Positions 25,658 through 35,716 of a DNA stretch of 64,000 nucleotides are shown in pieces. Every line of letters starts with the position of its first letter. Position 1 is the stretch's first letter. The DNA comes from Sulfurimonas marina (GTDB lineage Bacteria > Campylobacterota > Campylobacteria > Campylobacterales > Sulfurimonadaceae), in contig NZ_CP041165.1 of NCBI RefSeq assembly GCF_014905095.1, positions 558,001 to 622,000 on the forward strand, in the 5' to 3' direction. The translations under genes were made by a program, and so were the position numbers. The notes below the pieces were generated by a model. The model saw only the letters and a program-made list of their open reading frames with translations, was not told the DNA's origin and ran no database searches.

Positions 25658-26246
25658 TAAATTAACAAAAAAAATAATAGCGGGAAAATATAAAGGAAAA
25701 GTTTTAGAACTTCCATCTAAAACAACTACAAGAAGCTCTAAAGCTATAGTTTTGGAGTCATTTTTTAATACTTTACAGTTTGATGTGATCGATTCAAACT
25801 TTGTTGAGGTGTTTAGCGGAAGCGGCTCGATCGGGCTTGAAGCACTTAGCCGCGGGGCAAAAAAGATCTACTTTATGGAAAAAGACAGAGATGCTCTGAA
25901 AGTGTTAAAGAAAAATATCTCTCAAACGGATCCTGGCAGATGTGAAGTTTTGGGCGGGAACAGTTTTGAAAATATTAACGCCGTAGTCTCTTCTTTGAAA
26001 AAGATGGGAGAAGATGCTTACATCTACATCGATCCCCCTTTTAGCTACAGAGAGGGGATGGAAGATATCTACGACAATACAATGAAGCTTATCGAAAATC
26101 TTCCAAGCGAAGTGGTGAAAATGATCATTATCGAGCATATGAGTGCTCTAGAGATACCTCAAAAAATAGGTATATATGAAATGAAAAAAACGAAAAAGTT
26201 TGGAAAAACAAGCTTAACATACCTTACAAATCCCGAAGTGGAATAA
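25647..26246 (+). CDS. rsmD: 16S rRNA m2G966 methyltransferase
   Basis: RsmD methylates guanine 966 of 16S rRNA using SAM. The 199-residue protein shows KIIAGKYKGKVLELP at the N-terminus, the SAM loop VEVFSGSGSIGLEALSRGAK and the catalytic DPPF (in YIDPPFSYREGM). These are the standard RsmD/N6-methylase-type motifs. It closes a five-gene run of overlapping or nearly touching genes. Confidence 0.93.
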   Translation: MKNSKLTKKIIAGKYKGKVLELPSKTTTRSSKAIVLESFFNTLQFDVIDSNFVEVFSGSGSIGLEALSRGAKKIYFMEKDRDALKVLKKNISQTDPGRCEVLGGNSFENINAVVSSLKKMGEDAYIYIDPPFSYREGMEDIYDNTMKLIENLPSEVVKMIIIEHMSALEIPQKIGIYEMKKTKKFGKTSLTYLTNPEVE

Positions 26247-26283
26247 ACTTTGCTTGATTTCCCTCAACTAACGAGGGGAATTA

Positions 26284-27330
26284 ATGAAAATACTTTTAAC
26301 ATTTATACTTTTTTTATCATCACTTTACGCTACTAAAATCACCGATGTTTCAAACATCGTTGGTGTACGGGAAAACCAGATTATCGGGTATTCTCTTGTA
26401 GTGGGTCTGAAAAAGACTGGTGATGGTACTACTTCAAAATTTACCCTCCAATCGATTGCAAACATGTTAAAAGCGATGAATATCGATATGAACCCCGTAG
26501 ATATTAAGTCAAAAAATGTGGCCGCTGTTGTAGTTACTGCAAAACTCAAACCTTTTGCCAGACAAGGGGATAAACTTGATGTAACGGTTTCTTCAATCGG
26601 AGATGCGAAAAGCTTAGAGGGTGGTACACTATTAATGACTCCTCTAAAAGGGGTGGATGGAAAGATCTACGCTTTGGCACAAGGCTCACTCAGTATAGGG
26701 GGTATGAATCAAAGAGGTGCCGGGGCAGAATCACATCCAACGACGGGAATCGTATTTAACGGCGGTTTGGTTGAGCGTGAGATTAATATTGATCTGTTTC
26801 ACCAAGAGTATGCAACTCTCTCTTTAAAAGAGGCTGGATTTGCAAATGCCGTAGGTGTACAAAATGCGATCAACCAACACTTCAATACGCAGGTAGCTGT
26901 TGCAATCGATTCTCGCAGTGTAAAACTGCAACGTCCTAAAAACCGCTCTATGATCGAATTTTTGGCAGAGGTACAAGATGTAGATATGGAGTACAAGCCA
27001 AAAGACAAGATAGTAATTAATGAAAGAACGGGTACTATCGTAGCAGGTGTAGATATAGAACTCAAACCGATAATGCTGACACACGGTGATATCACTATAA
27101 AAATAGTAGAGGATGACGTAATTACAGCTCCTGAAGGTTCAATGCCGGTTGATAACAATATGGTTATCGGTATTAATGACAACCAACTCTATACAAAATC
27201 AGGAACGACTACGGTTGCCAACCTTGTGCGTTCACTGCAAAAACTCGGGGCTACTCCAAAAGATATTATCGCTATTTTAGAAGCGATGAAAAGTGTTGGA
27301 AGTATCTCGGCTGAACTGGAGGTGATCTAA
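26284..27330 (+). CDS. flgI: Flagellar P-ring protein FlgI
   Basis: FlgI forms the ring in the peptidoglycan layer around the flagellar rod. The 348-residue protein starts with a Sec signal peptide (ILLTFILFLSSLYA) and then the conserved ITDVSNIVGVRENQIIGYSLVVGL pattern, read in two parts. GTLLMTPLKGVDG and the C-terminal GATPKDIIAILEAMK are also typical. It overlaps the rod-binding flgJ by one base (TAATG). Confidence 0.96.
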   Translation: MKILLTFILFLSSLYATKITDVSNIVGVRENQIIGYSLVVGLKKTGDGTTSKFTLQSIANMLKAMNIDMNPVDIKSKNVAAVVVTAKLKPFARQGDKLDVTVSSIGDAKSLEGGTLLMTPLKGVDGKIYALAQGSLSIGGMNQRGAGAESHPTTGIVFNGGLVEREINIDLFHQEYATLSLKEAGFANAVGVQNAINQHFNTQVAVAIDSRSVKLQRPKNRSMIEFLAEVQDVDMEYKPKDKIVINERTGTIVAGVDIELKPIMLTHGDITIKIVEDDVITAPEGSMPVDNNMVIGINDNQLYTKSGTTTVANLVRSLQKLGATPKDIIAILEAMKSVGSISAELEVI

Positions 27331-27635
27331 TGAGTTACGGTTTAAATGCCCTGCAGGCACAATCGCAGTTAATTACAAACAATAAAGCAATTCCAAAGAT
27401 AGATACAAATGTAGAAAATGAGGCTTTGAAACAACAAACGGACGCTTTTGAAGCGATCATCGTAAAGATGTTGATGGATAATGCGATGAAAGATGAAAAA
27501 AATATATTTTCATCCCAAAACGACCCGGGTGATAAGATATATAAATCGATGTACAGGGACGAACTTTCAAAAGCGAGTGCAGGTAGTTTCGGGTTTTCTC
27601 AGATGTTATATGATTATTTATCACAAAAGTCGTAA
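27330..27635 (+). CDS. flgJ: FlgJ-type rod-binding protein without muramidase domain
   Basis: The 101-residue protein contains only the rod-binding half of FlgJ: a helix LKQQTDAFEAIIVKMLMDNA and then YKSMYRDELSKASAG. The peptidoglycan hydrolase domain found in enterobacterial FlgJ is absent, as is usual in Campylobacterota, where another enzyme must open the wall. Its start overlaps the flgI stop, so it is coupled to it. Confidence 0.88.
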   Translation: MSYGLNALQAQSQLITNNKAIPKIDTNVENEALKQQTDAFEAIIVKMLMDNAMKDEKNIFSSQNDPGDKIYKSMYRDELSKASAGSFGFSQMLYDYLSQKS

Positions 27636-27641
27636 AAATAG

Positions 27642-27669
27642 TTTAGGAAATTATAATTTTGCCGATATT
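27642..27669 (+). promoter_or_regulatory. Possible sigma-28 promoter before flgM
   Basis: CCGATATT at 27662-27669 fits the FliA -10 consensus seen in Helicobacter and Campylobacter (CGATWT). TTTA at 27642-27645, 16 bases upstream, is a weak -35. Control of flgM by sigma-28 is known in related bacteria. Confidence 0.5.
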
Positions 27670-27705
27670 GTAGTTACGAATGTTTTATAAAGACAAAGGA
27701 AAATT

Positions 27706-27906
27706 ATGATTTCAAGAGTAAACAGTTCAATGGCACAAAATGTTTATGCAAACAATGCCTCAGAAACTAAAGAAAATAAGAATGTTGGTACTCAAAATGC
27801 TAAAGAGAATAGCAGAGTAGAACAACTCAAAGAGTCGATAAGCTCTGGCGAGTATAAAGTAGACCTTTCAGCCTTATCTAAAAAGATGGCGGACGAGCTA
27901 CTTTAA
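27706..27906 (+). CDS. flgM: Anti-sigma-28 factor FlgM
   Basis: The 66-residue protein has a low-complexity Asn/Lys-rich N-terminus and the C-terminal sigma-binding region SRVEQLKESISSGEYKVDLS, followed by LSKKMADELL. FlgM holds the flagellar sigma factor FliA until the hook-basal body is finished and FlgM is exported. It lies between rod-ring genes and the hook-junction gene flgK, the usual place. A sigma-28-like site lies upstream. Confidence 0.88.
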   Translation: MISRVNSSMAQNVYANNASETKENKNVGTQNAKENSRVEQLKESISSGEYKVDLSALSKKMADELL

Positions 27907-27935
27907 AAACAATTAACAAAGTAGGGGATAACGAT

Positions 27936-28364
27936 ATGTTAACGCATCATCTAACAAGTGCTTTAGAGGATTTAAAAGACCTCATTCAAATTACAAAATC
28001 AGATATAGAAGATATAAAGCAAGCACAGCACGATCCCCAATTTGATAGATTATCGATCAAAGATGAAAAACTGAAAAGTTTTGAGTCTAAAAAAGCGATG
28101 ATCGATTATGAAATATCTTCATTAATGACACAAAATCCAAATGCACAATTACCAGATCTTTTAAATGATGAACAACATAAACTACTGGATGAGTTAAAAA
28201 TTCAACTATCAGAGCTAAGAGATGTAAATAAAGAGTATGCAAAATTAGTTGTGATAGTAAGTAATTTATATAATGACTTTTTAGAGAGACTTGTTCCTAC
28301 TGAGATGCAAGGATATAATAAAGTAGCATCGAAAAATTCTTCTATCTTGGAAGTAAGGGTATAG
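27936..28364 (+). CDS. flgN: FlgN-like export chaperone
   Basis: The 142-residue protein is helical and charged, with an N-terminal long helix (LTHHLTSALEDLKDLIQITK) and a central heptad-like region (LLDELKIQLSELRDVNKEYAKL). FlgN proteins bind FlgK and FlgL before export. The assignment rests on size, coiled-coil character and position between flgM and flgK, one base before the flgK start; sequence conservation in this family is low. Confidence 0.75.
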   Translation: MLTHHLTSALEDLKDLIQITKSDIEDIKQAQHDPQFDRLSIKDEKLKSFESKKAMIDYEISSLMTQNPNAQLPDLLNDEQHKLLDELKIQLSELRDVNKEYAKLVVIVSNLYNDFLERLVPTEMQGYNKVASKNSSILEVRV

Positions 28365-28365
28365 T

Positions 28366-30246
28366 ATGGCTAATCTATTTAATACTTTAGGTATCGGATA
28401 CTCAGGGCTTTCAGCTGCACAAGTCGGGATCAATACGACCGGTCACAATGTTGCAAATGCAGAAACAGAAGGGTATACTCGTCAAAGAGTGATCACATCT
28501 GCTGCGACACCTTTAAATACAATGCCTGGAAATGTGGGTAACGGTGTTGTTGTTCAAGATATAAAACGTGTTTTTGATAACTTTGTATTTGACAGATATA
28601 CGGCAGTTTCGGCTGAAAAAGAGTATAGTGATTTTGAAGTAAGAACACTTGAAGAGTTATCAAGTTATTTTCCTGAAATTGACGGTGTAGGTATCAAATC
28701 AGATCTTTCGGCATACTATGATATGTGGCAAACATTTGCTGACAATCCGGATAATGATGCTATTAAGATTGCCTTGGCAAAACAAACTGAAACACTTGCA
28801 GGACATATACAAGAGACACAAAATCAAATAGTGACACTGCAACAAGAGGTTAATGACCAGTTAGCACTTAATGTTGAGCAAGTAAATGATATTGCGGCAC
28901 AAATTGCAGAATTGAATTTAAGTATAGATACTGCTGAAGCGGCAGGGATGTATGAAGCAAGTGATCTTAGAGACAAAAGAAATCTTTTAGAGAAAGACTT
29001 AGCAAGACTTATCGGGGCTGAAGTAAATCAGGGTCAATTAGAAGCAAATATTCAAATAGATAGTAACTCAAATACAAAAACGGGAAGTTATACAATCTCT
29101 GTAAACGGATTTAATATCGTAGATGGAAATACTTACCATCCGCTTCATATGGATAAGGCCAATAATGAATATGGTTTTTACGAAGTCTCTTTTGAAAGAC
29201 AAGACGGTTCTCTTATTCCATTAGAAGAAGAGATTAACGGCGGAAAGATTGGTGCTATTTTTGATCTTCGCGGTCGTGCGATAGATGAAACAACAGGGAT
29301 GCCTACAAATGGAGTTCTGCAAACTACTATTGCTGATTTAGATGCTTTCGCAAAAGGGTTGATCGAATCAACGAACAACCTTTATGCACAGAGTAATACT
29401 ACAAATATGGAATCTAATGTTATAGAGTTAGGTCAAAACGATGCAATATTAAGTTCAAATCTTAATGTAAAGCCTGGAGCTTTTGATGTTGTGATCTATG
29501 ATATCGACGGTAATGAAGTGGGACGTAGAACTATAGAGATTAATGCTGCTACTACTATGTCTGGGGCTGCGGGAACTAACTCAATCGAGGGACAAATTAC
29601 CCAAAACAAAGATGATAACAATGATTTAAACGCTAATAATGATATTGATGATTTTATAGAGTTTAACTTTCAACCTTCAGCTACAGGGGAATTAAGACTT
29701 GAACTCGGTATGAATGCTGAGTCAAAAGGGGCAGGATACACATTCTCAATCGTTGACAATTTAGAAACAAATGAGTTTTCATCAGGCTCAAATTTCGCTG
29801 GAGCTATAGGACTGCATAAGTTTTTTGATGGTGATAGCGCAAAAAATATCAAGCTTAACTTTAGTATCGCAGATAATCCAACGACGCTTAGAGCAGGGTA
29901 TTCAACATCAAGTGGAGATAATAGAGTTGCACTAGATATGATACAGCAGCAATTTGAAAACTACGATTTTCAAGTTGGAGGAGATGTTTATAACACAACT
30001 GTTTACGGTATGTTTGACCTTACGGCAACCTATGTCGGGGTTACTACAAATAGTGCAATCACTCGCAGTGAAACAGTAAATACACAGTATAATGCGACAG
30101 AATTAGAGTATAACTCTATTTCAAAAGTAAGTATAGATGAAGAGATGACAAATCTTATCAAATACCAAACATCTTACGGTGCATCTGCTAAAGTTATTAC
30201 GACAGTTGATCAGATGATGCAAACATTACTCGGGATTAAACAGTAG
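28366..30246 (+). CDS. flgK: Flagellar hook-associated protein 1 FlgK
   Basis: FlgK joins hook and filament. The 626-residue protein opens with NTLGIGYSGLSAAQVGINTT and GHNVANAETEGYTRQR, the flagellar axial signature. It closes with SIDEEMTNLIKYQTSYGASA plus VDQMMQTLLGI, the C-terminal helix. The middle region is variable and Asn/Asp-rich, as expected for a surface-exposed part. The upstream FlgN-like gene is its likely chaperone. Confidence 0.95.
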   Translation: MANLFNTLGIGYSGLSAAQVGINTTGHNVANAETEGYTRQRVITSAATPLNTMPGNVGNGVVVQDIKRVFDNFVFDRYTAVSAEKEYSDFEVRTLEELSSYFPEIDGVGIKSDLSAYYDMWQTFADNPDNDAIKIALAKQTETLAGHIQETQNQIVTLQQEVNDQLALNVEQVNDIAAQIAELNLSIDTAEAAGMYEASDLRDKRNLLEKDLARLIGAEVNQGQLEANIQIDSNSNTKTGSYTISVNGFNIVDGNTYHPLHMDKANNEYGFYEVSFERQDGSLIPLEEEINGGKIGAIFDLRGRAIDETTGMPTNGVLQTTIADLDAFAKGLIESTNNLYAQSNTTNMESNVIELGQNDAILSSNLNVKPGAFDVVIYDIDGNEVGRRTIEINAATTMSGAAGTNSIEGQITQNKDDNNDLNANNDIDDFIEFNFQPSATGELRLELGMNAESKGAGYTFSIVDNLETNEFSSGSNFAGAIGLHKFFDGDSAKNIKLNFSIADNPTTLRAGYSTSSGDNRVALDMIQQQFENYDFQVGGDVYNTTVYGMFDLTATYVGVTTNSAITRSETVNTQYNATELEYNSISKVSIDEEMTNLIKYQTSYGASAKVITTVDQMMQTLLGIKQ

Positions 30247-30251
30247 TATAG

Positions 30252-31052
30252 ATGCCAATTTTTAGTATATTGGTTTTAGGCTTTATCTTTCTTTTCTCAT
30301 TTTTTGGTTCATACTTTTACGGTGTGAGCCCTTTTACTTTAGAACCGCAAGCTATTTTATCATCGCCGTCACTTACACATCCTTTAGGAACGGACAGACT
30401 TGGCAGAGACCTGCTCGCCCGTTTGATAGAAGGTGGAAAAGTTTCTTTGATTATCGGTGTGGGAAGTGCTTTAATTGCATCTTTTATCGGTCTTATATTA
30501 GGCTCGATCGCTGGATATTTCAGAGGCGGTGTTGACAAGTCTTTTATCATATTGGTCGATCTCTTTTTAACATTTCCGACCTTCTTCTTGCTTTTGGCAA
30601 TGGTCAGCTATATGAACGCTTCCATATTTGTCTTAATTGTTATTATCTCCATTACAGGCTGGATGACAACGGCAAGGCTTATTCGTGCTGAGAGTTTTAA
30701 AATAGGCTCTCAAGGGTACATCAAGATTTTGGATATTGCAAAAGTTTCAAAAATCAAAATTCTTCTGAAATATTACGCACCCATTTTAGCACCTATCTAT
30801 TTTGTCAGTTTTACATTTGGAGTTGGGGGAGCTATTCTCTCGGAGTCGGGTCTTAGTTTCTTGGGACTTGGGATAGTCGCTCCGCAGATGAGCTGGGGGA
30901 CGATACTCAGCGGCGGGAAAGATGTTGTTGAGATCGCTTGGTGGGTTAGTTTCTTTCCGGGTTTAATGATATTTTTGGTGACATTTTCTCTAATAAATAT
31001 CTCAAACTATCTCCAACATAAAACAAACCAAAAAGATATACAAACAACCTAA
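30252..31052 (+). CDS. ABC transporter permease, DppC/OppC type
   Basis: The 266-residue membrane protein has about six helices. Features are HPLGTDRLGRDLLARLIEGG near the N-terminus, DLFLTFPTFFLL, a cytoplasmic loop for the ATPase (ESFKIGSQGYIKI) and the final SESGLSFLGLGI, as in dipeptide/oligopeptide permeases. It sits five bases after flgK, without visible ATPase, binding protein or second permease in the window. The substrate is unknown; peptides or nickel-type complexes are typical for the family. Confidence 0.9.
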   Translation: MPIFSILVLGFIFLFSFFGSYFYGVSPFTLEPQAILSSPSLTHPLGTDRLGRDLLARLIEGGKVSLIIGVGSALIASFIGLILGSIAGYFRGGVDKSFIILVDLFLTFPTFFLLLAMVSYMNASIFVLIVIISITGWMTTARLIRAESFKIGSQGYIKILDIAKVSKIKILLKYYAPILAPIYFVSFTFGVGGAILSESGLSFLGLGIVAPQMSWGTILSGGKDVVEIAWWVSFFPGLMIFLVTFSLINISNYLQHKTNQKDIQTT

Positions 31053-31066
31053 CAGAAGGAATGGCT

Positions 31067-32086
31067 ATGAAAGAGAAACAGATTGGATACTACTTTATTG
31101 TTTTAGCCAGTGTAGTGATAATATTAGCCGGGATTAAAACTGCTTCATCGATCATAGTTCCTTTTTTACTCTCTATTTTTATTGCGATCATATTAGCACC
31201 AACATTTTCATACTTAAAATCAAAAGGTCTGCCTTCAGCACTCTCTCTCGTTGTAGTTTTAGGTCTGTTTATGCTTCTTATTGTTTTAGTTGTAAAGCTG
31301 ATCTCAACCTCTGCATATCAGTTTACTAATAATATTGAAGATTACTCATCGAAGCTGAATATTTATTATCAATATGTTGTAGATTTTGCAAACACTATAG
31401 GCTACACTTTGACAACAGAGTCTGTGTCGGAGATGGTAAACGCTAAGCAGATAATGAAATTTATCTCCTCTATGGTTCAAGGTGTCGGTGCACTTTTTAC
31501 AAACGGTTTTGTTGTGATTCTGACAGTTGCATTTATGTTGCTAGAGGCAGATACCTTTGTCGAGAAGATAAAAAGAAGTTCTAAAAATGGGCTCTCTCAT
31601 ATAGATGAGATCTTCTCAAAAATAAAACACTATATGATAATTAAAGCGCTTATCTCTTTCGTGACGGCATTTATTATCTATGTAGCACTTGTCTTAATCG
31701 GTACAGATTATCCTTTCCTTTGGGCTGTACTTGCATTTTTACTCAACTTTATTCCAAACATAGGTTCAATTTTAGCAGCAGTTCCTGCAGTACTTATATC
31801 TTTAGTGGAGTTGGGTTTTGTAAGTGCTTCACTCGTAGCGGGTATATATGTAGCGGTAAACATTATCATAGGCTCAATAGTTGAGCCTAAAATTATGGGA
31901 AAAGGTTTAGGAGTATCTACCTTAGTTGTCTTTCTCTCATTAATTTTTTGGGGCTGGCTGCTTGGAATAGTTGGGATGTTCCTTTCAATTCCACTTACAA
32001 TCATGGCCAAAATCATTTTTAATGCAAACGAAAAGACACAATGGATTGCACTTTTACTTGATGATGGAGAAAATTTAAAAAAATAG
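31067..32086 (+). CDS. AI-2E family membrane protein
   Basis: I prefer ATG 31067 (339 residues) because the AGAAGGA site is 7 bases upstream; the ATG at 31061 touches it. Seven to eight hydrophobic helices are visible, and the C-terminal block LAFLLNFIPNIGSILAAVPA with VEPKIMGKGLGVSTLVVFLS is typical of the AI-2E/PerM family. Members export autoinducer-2 in E. coli (TqsA) or act as ion exchangers; which one applies is not visible. Confidence 0.9.
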   Translation: MKEKQIGYYFIVLASVVIILAGIKTASSIIVPFLLSIFIAIILAPTFSYLKSKGLPSALSLVVVLGLFMLLIVLVVKLISTSAYQFTNNIEDYSSKLNIYYQYVVDFANTIGYTLTTESVSEMVNAKQIMKFISSMVQGVGALFTNGFVVILTVAFMLLEADTFVEKIKRSSKNGLSHIDEIFSKIKHYMIIKALISFVTAFIIYVALVLIGTDYPFLWAVLAFLLNFIPNIGSILAAVPAVLISLVELGFVSASLVAGIYVAVNIIIGSIVEPKIMGKGLGVSTLVVFLSLIFWGWLLGIVGMFLSIPLTIMAKIIFNANEKTQWIALLLDDGENLKK

Positions 32087-32143
32087 GTTTTTATAAGTGT
32101 ATTGAATATGTTACAATAGATGAAAATAACAAAAGGCTAATCT

Positions 32144-35100
32144 ATGGACATATCCCCCACTATACATGAAGAAGTGAAAAATCTTGCGCGAAGTTGGCAA
32201 GAGAAGATAGAAGTCTCCAGAGAAGCAAAAGAGCAAGAGTTCCATCAAATGATGCTCAAAATGTTACATAATCCACTTAATAAAATTTTTCTTATTGAAT
32301 TGCTTGACCAGAGTTTTCGATCAAATGATACAAAACGAATAGCAGATCAATTGGAGTACATCTTTGAAAAATATGGTACAACTGATTTCTTTTCAACGTT
32401 TGAGCAGATACTTATCTGGCTTTTTAGAGAGATTGGGATATACGTAAGTGCTATCTCTGTACCTCTATTTATAAAATATTTACGCAATGATATTAGCAGT
32501 ATCGTTATACAGGGGGAAGATGAACTTTTAGCAAAACATCTGCAAAAACGTAAGGCTGAAGGTACACGGGTCAATATCAATATAATCGGAGAGATCGTTC
32601 TCAGTGAAGCAGAAGCGCAAAAACGTCAAGAGAAATATATAAAAGTTCTCCAAAATCAAGATATCGATTATCTCTCTATAAAAATCTCCAACCTTTTTTC
32701 TCAGTTTGTCCCTTATGCACACCAAAACAGTGTTGAAAAAATCTCTGCTAGAGTTGAAAAAATTTATGAAGCTGCACTGGAAAACGGAGAGAAGTTTGTA
32801 AATCTTGATATGGAGGAGTATAAAGATATTGAGATCACTATAGATGTTTTCAAATCACTACTTTCCCAAGAGCGTTTTAAAGGTTTATATGCAGGAATAG
32901 TAATTCAAAACTATCTTCCAGATGCTATGAGCTACATAAAAGATTTAACGGTTTGGGCAAAAGAAAGAGTAGCAGAGGGTGGTGCACCAATAAAGATACG
33001 TATAGTAAAAGGTGCAAATCAGGAGATGGAGCTTACAGAAGCGAGTTTACGCGGTTGGCCTGCTGTCACATTTTCAAGTAAAGCGCAGAGTGATGCAAAT
33101 TTTAAAGTTGCTATGAATTATCTTCTTGACCCTGATGTAGCACCATATGTGCATACCGGTGTTGCATCACACAATCTTTTTGACCATGCTTTAGCTGTCT
33201 TACTTGCAAAAAAGCGTAATGTTGAACAGTATCTTACAGCAGAGATGTTAGAGGGGATGAGTGAAGCTGCATACCAGGCACTTAAAAGTGAAGACATAAA
33301 TGTGGTTTTATATGCGCCCACTGCTACAAAAGAGACATTTACAAATGCGATCGCATACCTTGTTCGCCGTTTTGATGAAAACACTGCGGAAAATAATTTT
33401 TTAAGTCACAGTTTCGGCTTAAAGGTTGATAGTCAAGAGTGGAAGATACTTCTTAAAAGTTATGATGATGCTATAGCATTGATGGAGAATCTTGATTCAA
33501 AACCATACCGTACACAAGATAGAAATAAAGAGGTAGAGAAAGAGGAATTTGATATTCAAAACTATCATTTTACAAATGAAGCTGATACAGACTTTGTTTT
33601 GCCTCAAAACAGAAAATGGGCTGAAGCAATCCGCGATAAATGGATGAATATTGGAGAAAATGGTGGTATAGATGCATATCCTGTAATTTCGGGAGAGGAA
33701 AGAAAACATCAGGAAAATAAACATGATGTGTATGACAAGTCCCAGTATCATGAAAAAAAGAAAGTTGGTTCATTTGCGAGAGCTACTTTAGAAGATATGC
33801 AATTAGCAGTGCAAACAGCAAAAGAGGATCCTGACGGTTGGAGAGAACTCTCACAGCAGCAAAGACAAAAAGTTCTAATGGATGTAGCAGAGGAGTTTAG
33901 AAAAGCCAGAGGTGAGCTTATCGGTATCGCAGCAGCTGAAGTTGGAAAAGTTTTTAGCGAAACAGATGTAGAGGTTAGTGAAGCGATCGACTTTTTAAAC
34001 TTTTACCCTTACAGTGTTGAAAAACTCTCTTCTTTAGAAGGGATAAGTGTTACACCTAAAGGGGTGGGTGTAGTGATTAGTCCATGGAACTTTCCTATCG
34101 CCATACCTGTTGGTGGAGTTGCAGCCAGTTTAGCAGCCGGTAATACAGTTATCTTAAAACCTGCAGAGGATGCAATGTTGTGTGCTTATATGTTATGTCA
34201 ATGTTTTTGGAGGGCAGGGGTGAGTAAAAATACTTTACAGTATCTTCCTGCCCGGGGCTCTGAGATAAGTAAGTATGTTATTCCTGATGAAAATGTTGAT
34301 TATGTAATATTTACAGGTGGGGAAGAGAGTGCATATAAGATTATAGAGTCCCGCCCAGATATAGCTTTAAGTGCTGAAACGGGAGGAAAAGATGCCACAA
34401 TTGTTACGGCTATGGCTGATCGCGATCAAGCACTTAAAAATGTAGTTGTTTCAGCCTTTCACAACTCCGGGCAAAAATGTTCGGCAACCTCTTTACTGGT
34501 TTTAGAAAAAGAGTTGTATGACGATCCAACATATAAACAAGCGATCAAAGAAGCAGTTGAGTCTTTAGAAACTGGTTCGGTATGGGATTTTAAAAATCGT
34601 ATTGGAGCCCTTAGTAATTTGCCTAGCGGTAATTTAAAAAAATCACTTGACTACTTGGATGATACAGAGGAGTGGTTGGTACAACCTAAATACGCCGATG
34701 AACAAAATCCATATATGTTAAAACCTGCTGTTAGATGGGGGACTAAAAAAGGGGATTTTTGTCATATGCATGAACTTTTTGGTCCTGTTCTCAGTGTTAT
34801 GTGTGCCGAAAACTTGAAAGATGCAGTAAATATAGTAAACTCTACGGGGTATGGACTGACATCGGGAATAGAAACGCTTGATGAGCGTGAGATAACATAC
34901 TGGAAAGAGAACATCATTGCTGGAAATTTATATATTAATAGAGGTACGACGGGAGCGATAGTATTACGTCAACCCTTTGGTGGAATGAGAAAGTCGGCAA
35001 TAGGCAGTGGTAAAAAAGCGGGTGGATTTAATTATGTCAGCCAATTTATGAATATCGAGTGTAATACACGAAGGAGTGATGAGCAAGAATCATCAGATTT

Positions 35101-35716
35101 TATTGAAGAGATGCGTAAGCTGTTTGCACAAGAGAAAGATTTTCAATCAGAGATACAAAAAGCATTAGCGTATGTTTCAGGATTTGTTTATTGGTATACA
35201 AAAGAGTTCTTACCGGATCATGATTATGTAAATATACGTGGTGAAAGTAATGTAATACGCTATTTGCCAGTTAATAGTGTGCTTTTACGTATAGAGGATA
35301 ATGATAATTTTGAGGAAGTTCTGGCTACAATATTAGCAGTTAAAATGATAGATGTAAAACTTCATATATCACTACCAAAATTATCTCAAAGAGCTGAATT
35401 CAAATGGTTGGAGTCAAGCATCACAAGAATTTTAGGAAAAGATGATGCTATTGTTCGTGAAGATGAGGTGATGTTGGTGGATTCGATAAATAGATTTGAG
35501 AGAATTCGATTTTTATCTAAAGAGAACATCACGCAAAATATTTTCAATGCAGTTGCTGCTGATGCGAAATATATAGCATCTAACTCTTTTGTAACACACG
35601 GTCGATTAGAGCTGATGCACTATTTTATTGAACAGAGTGTGACCCATTCCTATCATAGATATGGTAATTTAGGTGTTCATGGATTGCATCTTTATAAAAA
35701 ACAAACTCAAGATTAG
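32144..35716 (+). CDS. putA: Bifunctional proline dehydrogenase / glutamate-semialdehyde dehydrogenase
   Basis: PutA oxidises proline to glutamate in two steps, passing electrons to FAD/quinone and then NAD. The N-terminal barrel (about 80-460) has IRIVKGAN and VHTGVASHNLFD. The aldehyde dehydrogenase part (about 500-985) has the Glu745 region SAETGGKDA and catalytic Cys779 in NSGQKCSATS, with normal spacing. A further 200-residue C-terminal segment follows. The ribbon-helix-helix DNA-binding domain of enterobacterial PutA is absent, so it should not autorepress. The total of 1190 residues fits the family. Confidence 0.96.
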   Translation: MDISPTIHEEVKNLARSWQEKIEVSREAKEQEFHQMMLKMLHNPLNKIFLIELLDQSFRSNDTKRIADQLEYIFEKYGTTDFFSTFEQILIWLFREIGIYVSAISVPLFIKYLRNDISSIVIQGEDELLAKHLQKRKAEGTRVNINIIGEIVLSEAEAQKRQEKYIKVLQNQDIDYLSIKISNLFSQFVPYAHQNSVEKISARVEKIYEAALENGEKFVNLDMEEYKDIEITIDVFKSLLSQERFKGLYAGIVIQNYLPDAMSYIKDLTVWAKERVAEGGAPIKIRIVKGANQEMELTEASLRGWPAVTFSSKAQSDANFKVAMNYLLDPDVAPYVHTGVASHNLFDHALAVLLAKKRNVEQYLTAEMLEGMSEAAYQALKSEDINVVLYAPTATKETFTNAIAYLVRRFDENTAENNFLSHSFGLKVDSQEWKILLKSYDDAIALMENLDSKPYRTQDRNKEVEKEEFDIQNYHFTNEADTDFVLPQNRKWAEAIRDKWMNIGENGGIDAYPVISGEERKHQENKHDVYDKSQYHEKKKVGSFARATLEDMQLAVQTAKEDPDGWRELSQQQRQKVLMDVAEEFRKARGELIGIAAAEVGKVFSETDVEVSEAIDFLNFYPYSVEKLSSLEGISVTPKGVGVVISPWNFPIAIPVGGVAASLAAGNTVILKPAEDAMLCAYMLCQCFWRAGVSKNTLQYLPARGSEISKYVIPDENVDYVIFTGGEESAYKIIESRPDIALSAETGGKDATIVTAMADRDQALKNVVVSAFHNSGQKCSATSLLVLEKELYDDPTYKQAIKEAVESLETGSVWDFKNRIGALSNLPSGNLKKSLDYLDDTEEWLVQPKYADEQNPYMLKPAVRWGTKKGDFCHMHELFGPVLSVMCAENLKDAVNIVNSTGYGLTSGIETLDEREITYWKENIIAGNLYINRGTTGAIVLRQPFGGMRKSAIGSGKKAGGFNYVSQFMNIECNTRRSDEQESSDFIEEMRKLFAQEKDFQSEIQKALAYVSGFVYWYTKEFLPDHDYVNIRGESNVIRYLPVNSVLLRIEDNDNFEEVLATILAVKMIDVKLHISLPKLSQRAEFKWLESSITRILGKDDAIVREDEVMLVDSINRFERIRFLSKENITQNIFNAVAADAKYIASNSFVTHGRLELMHYFIEQSVTHSYHRYGNLGVHGLHLYKKQTQD

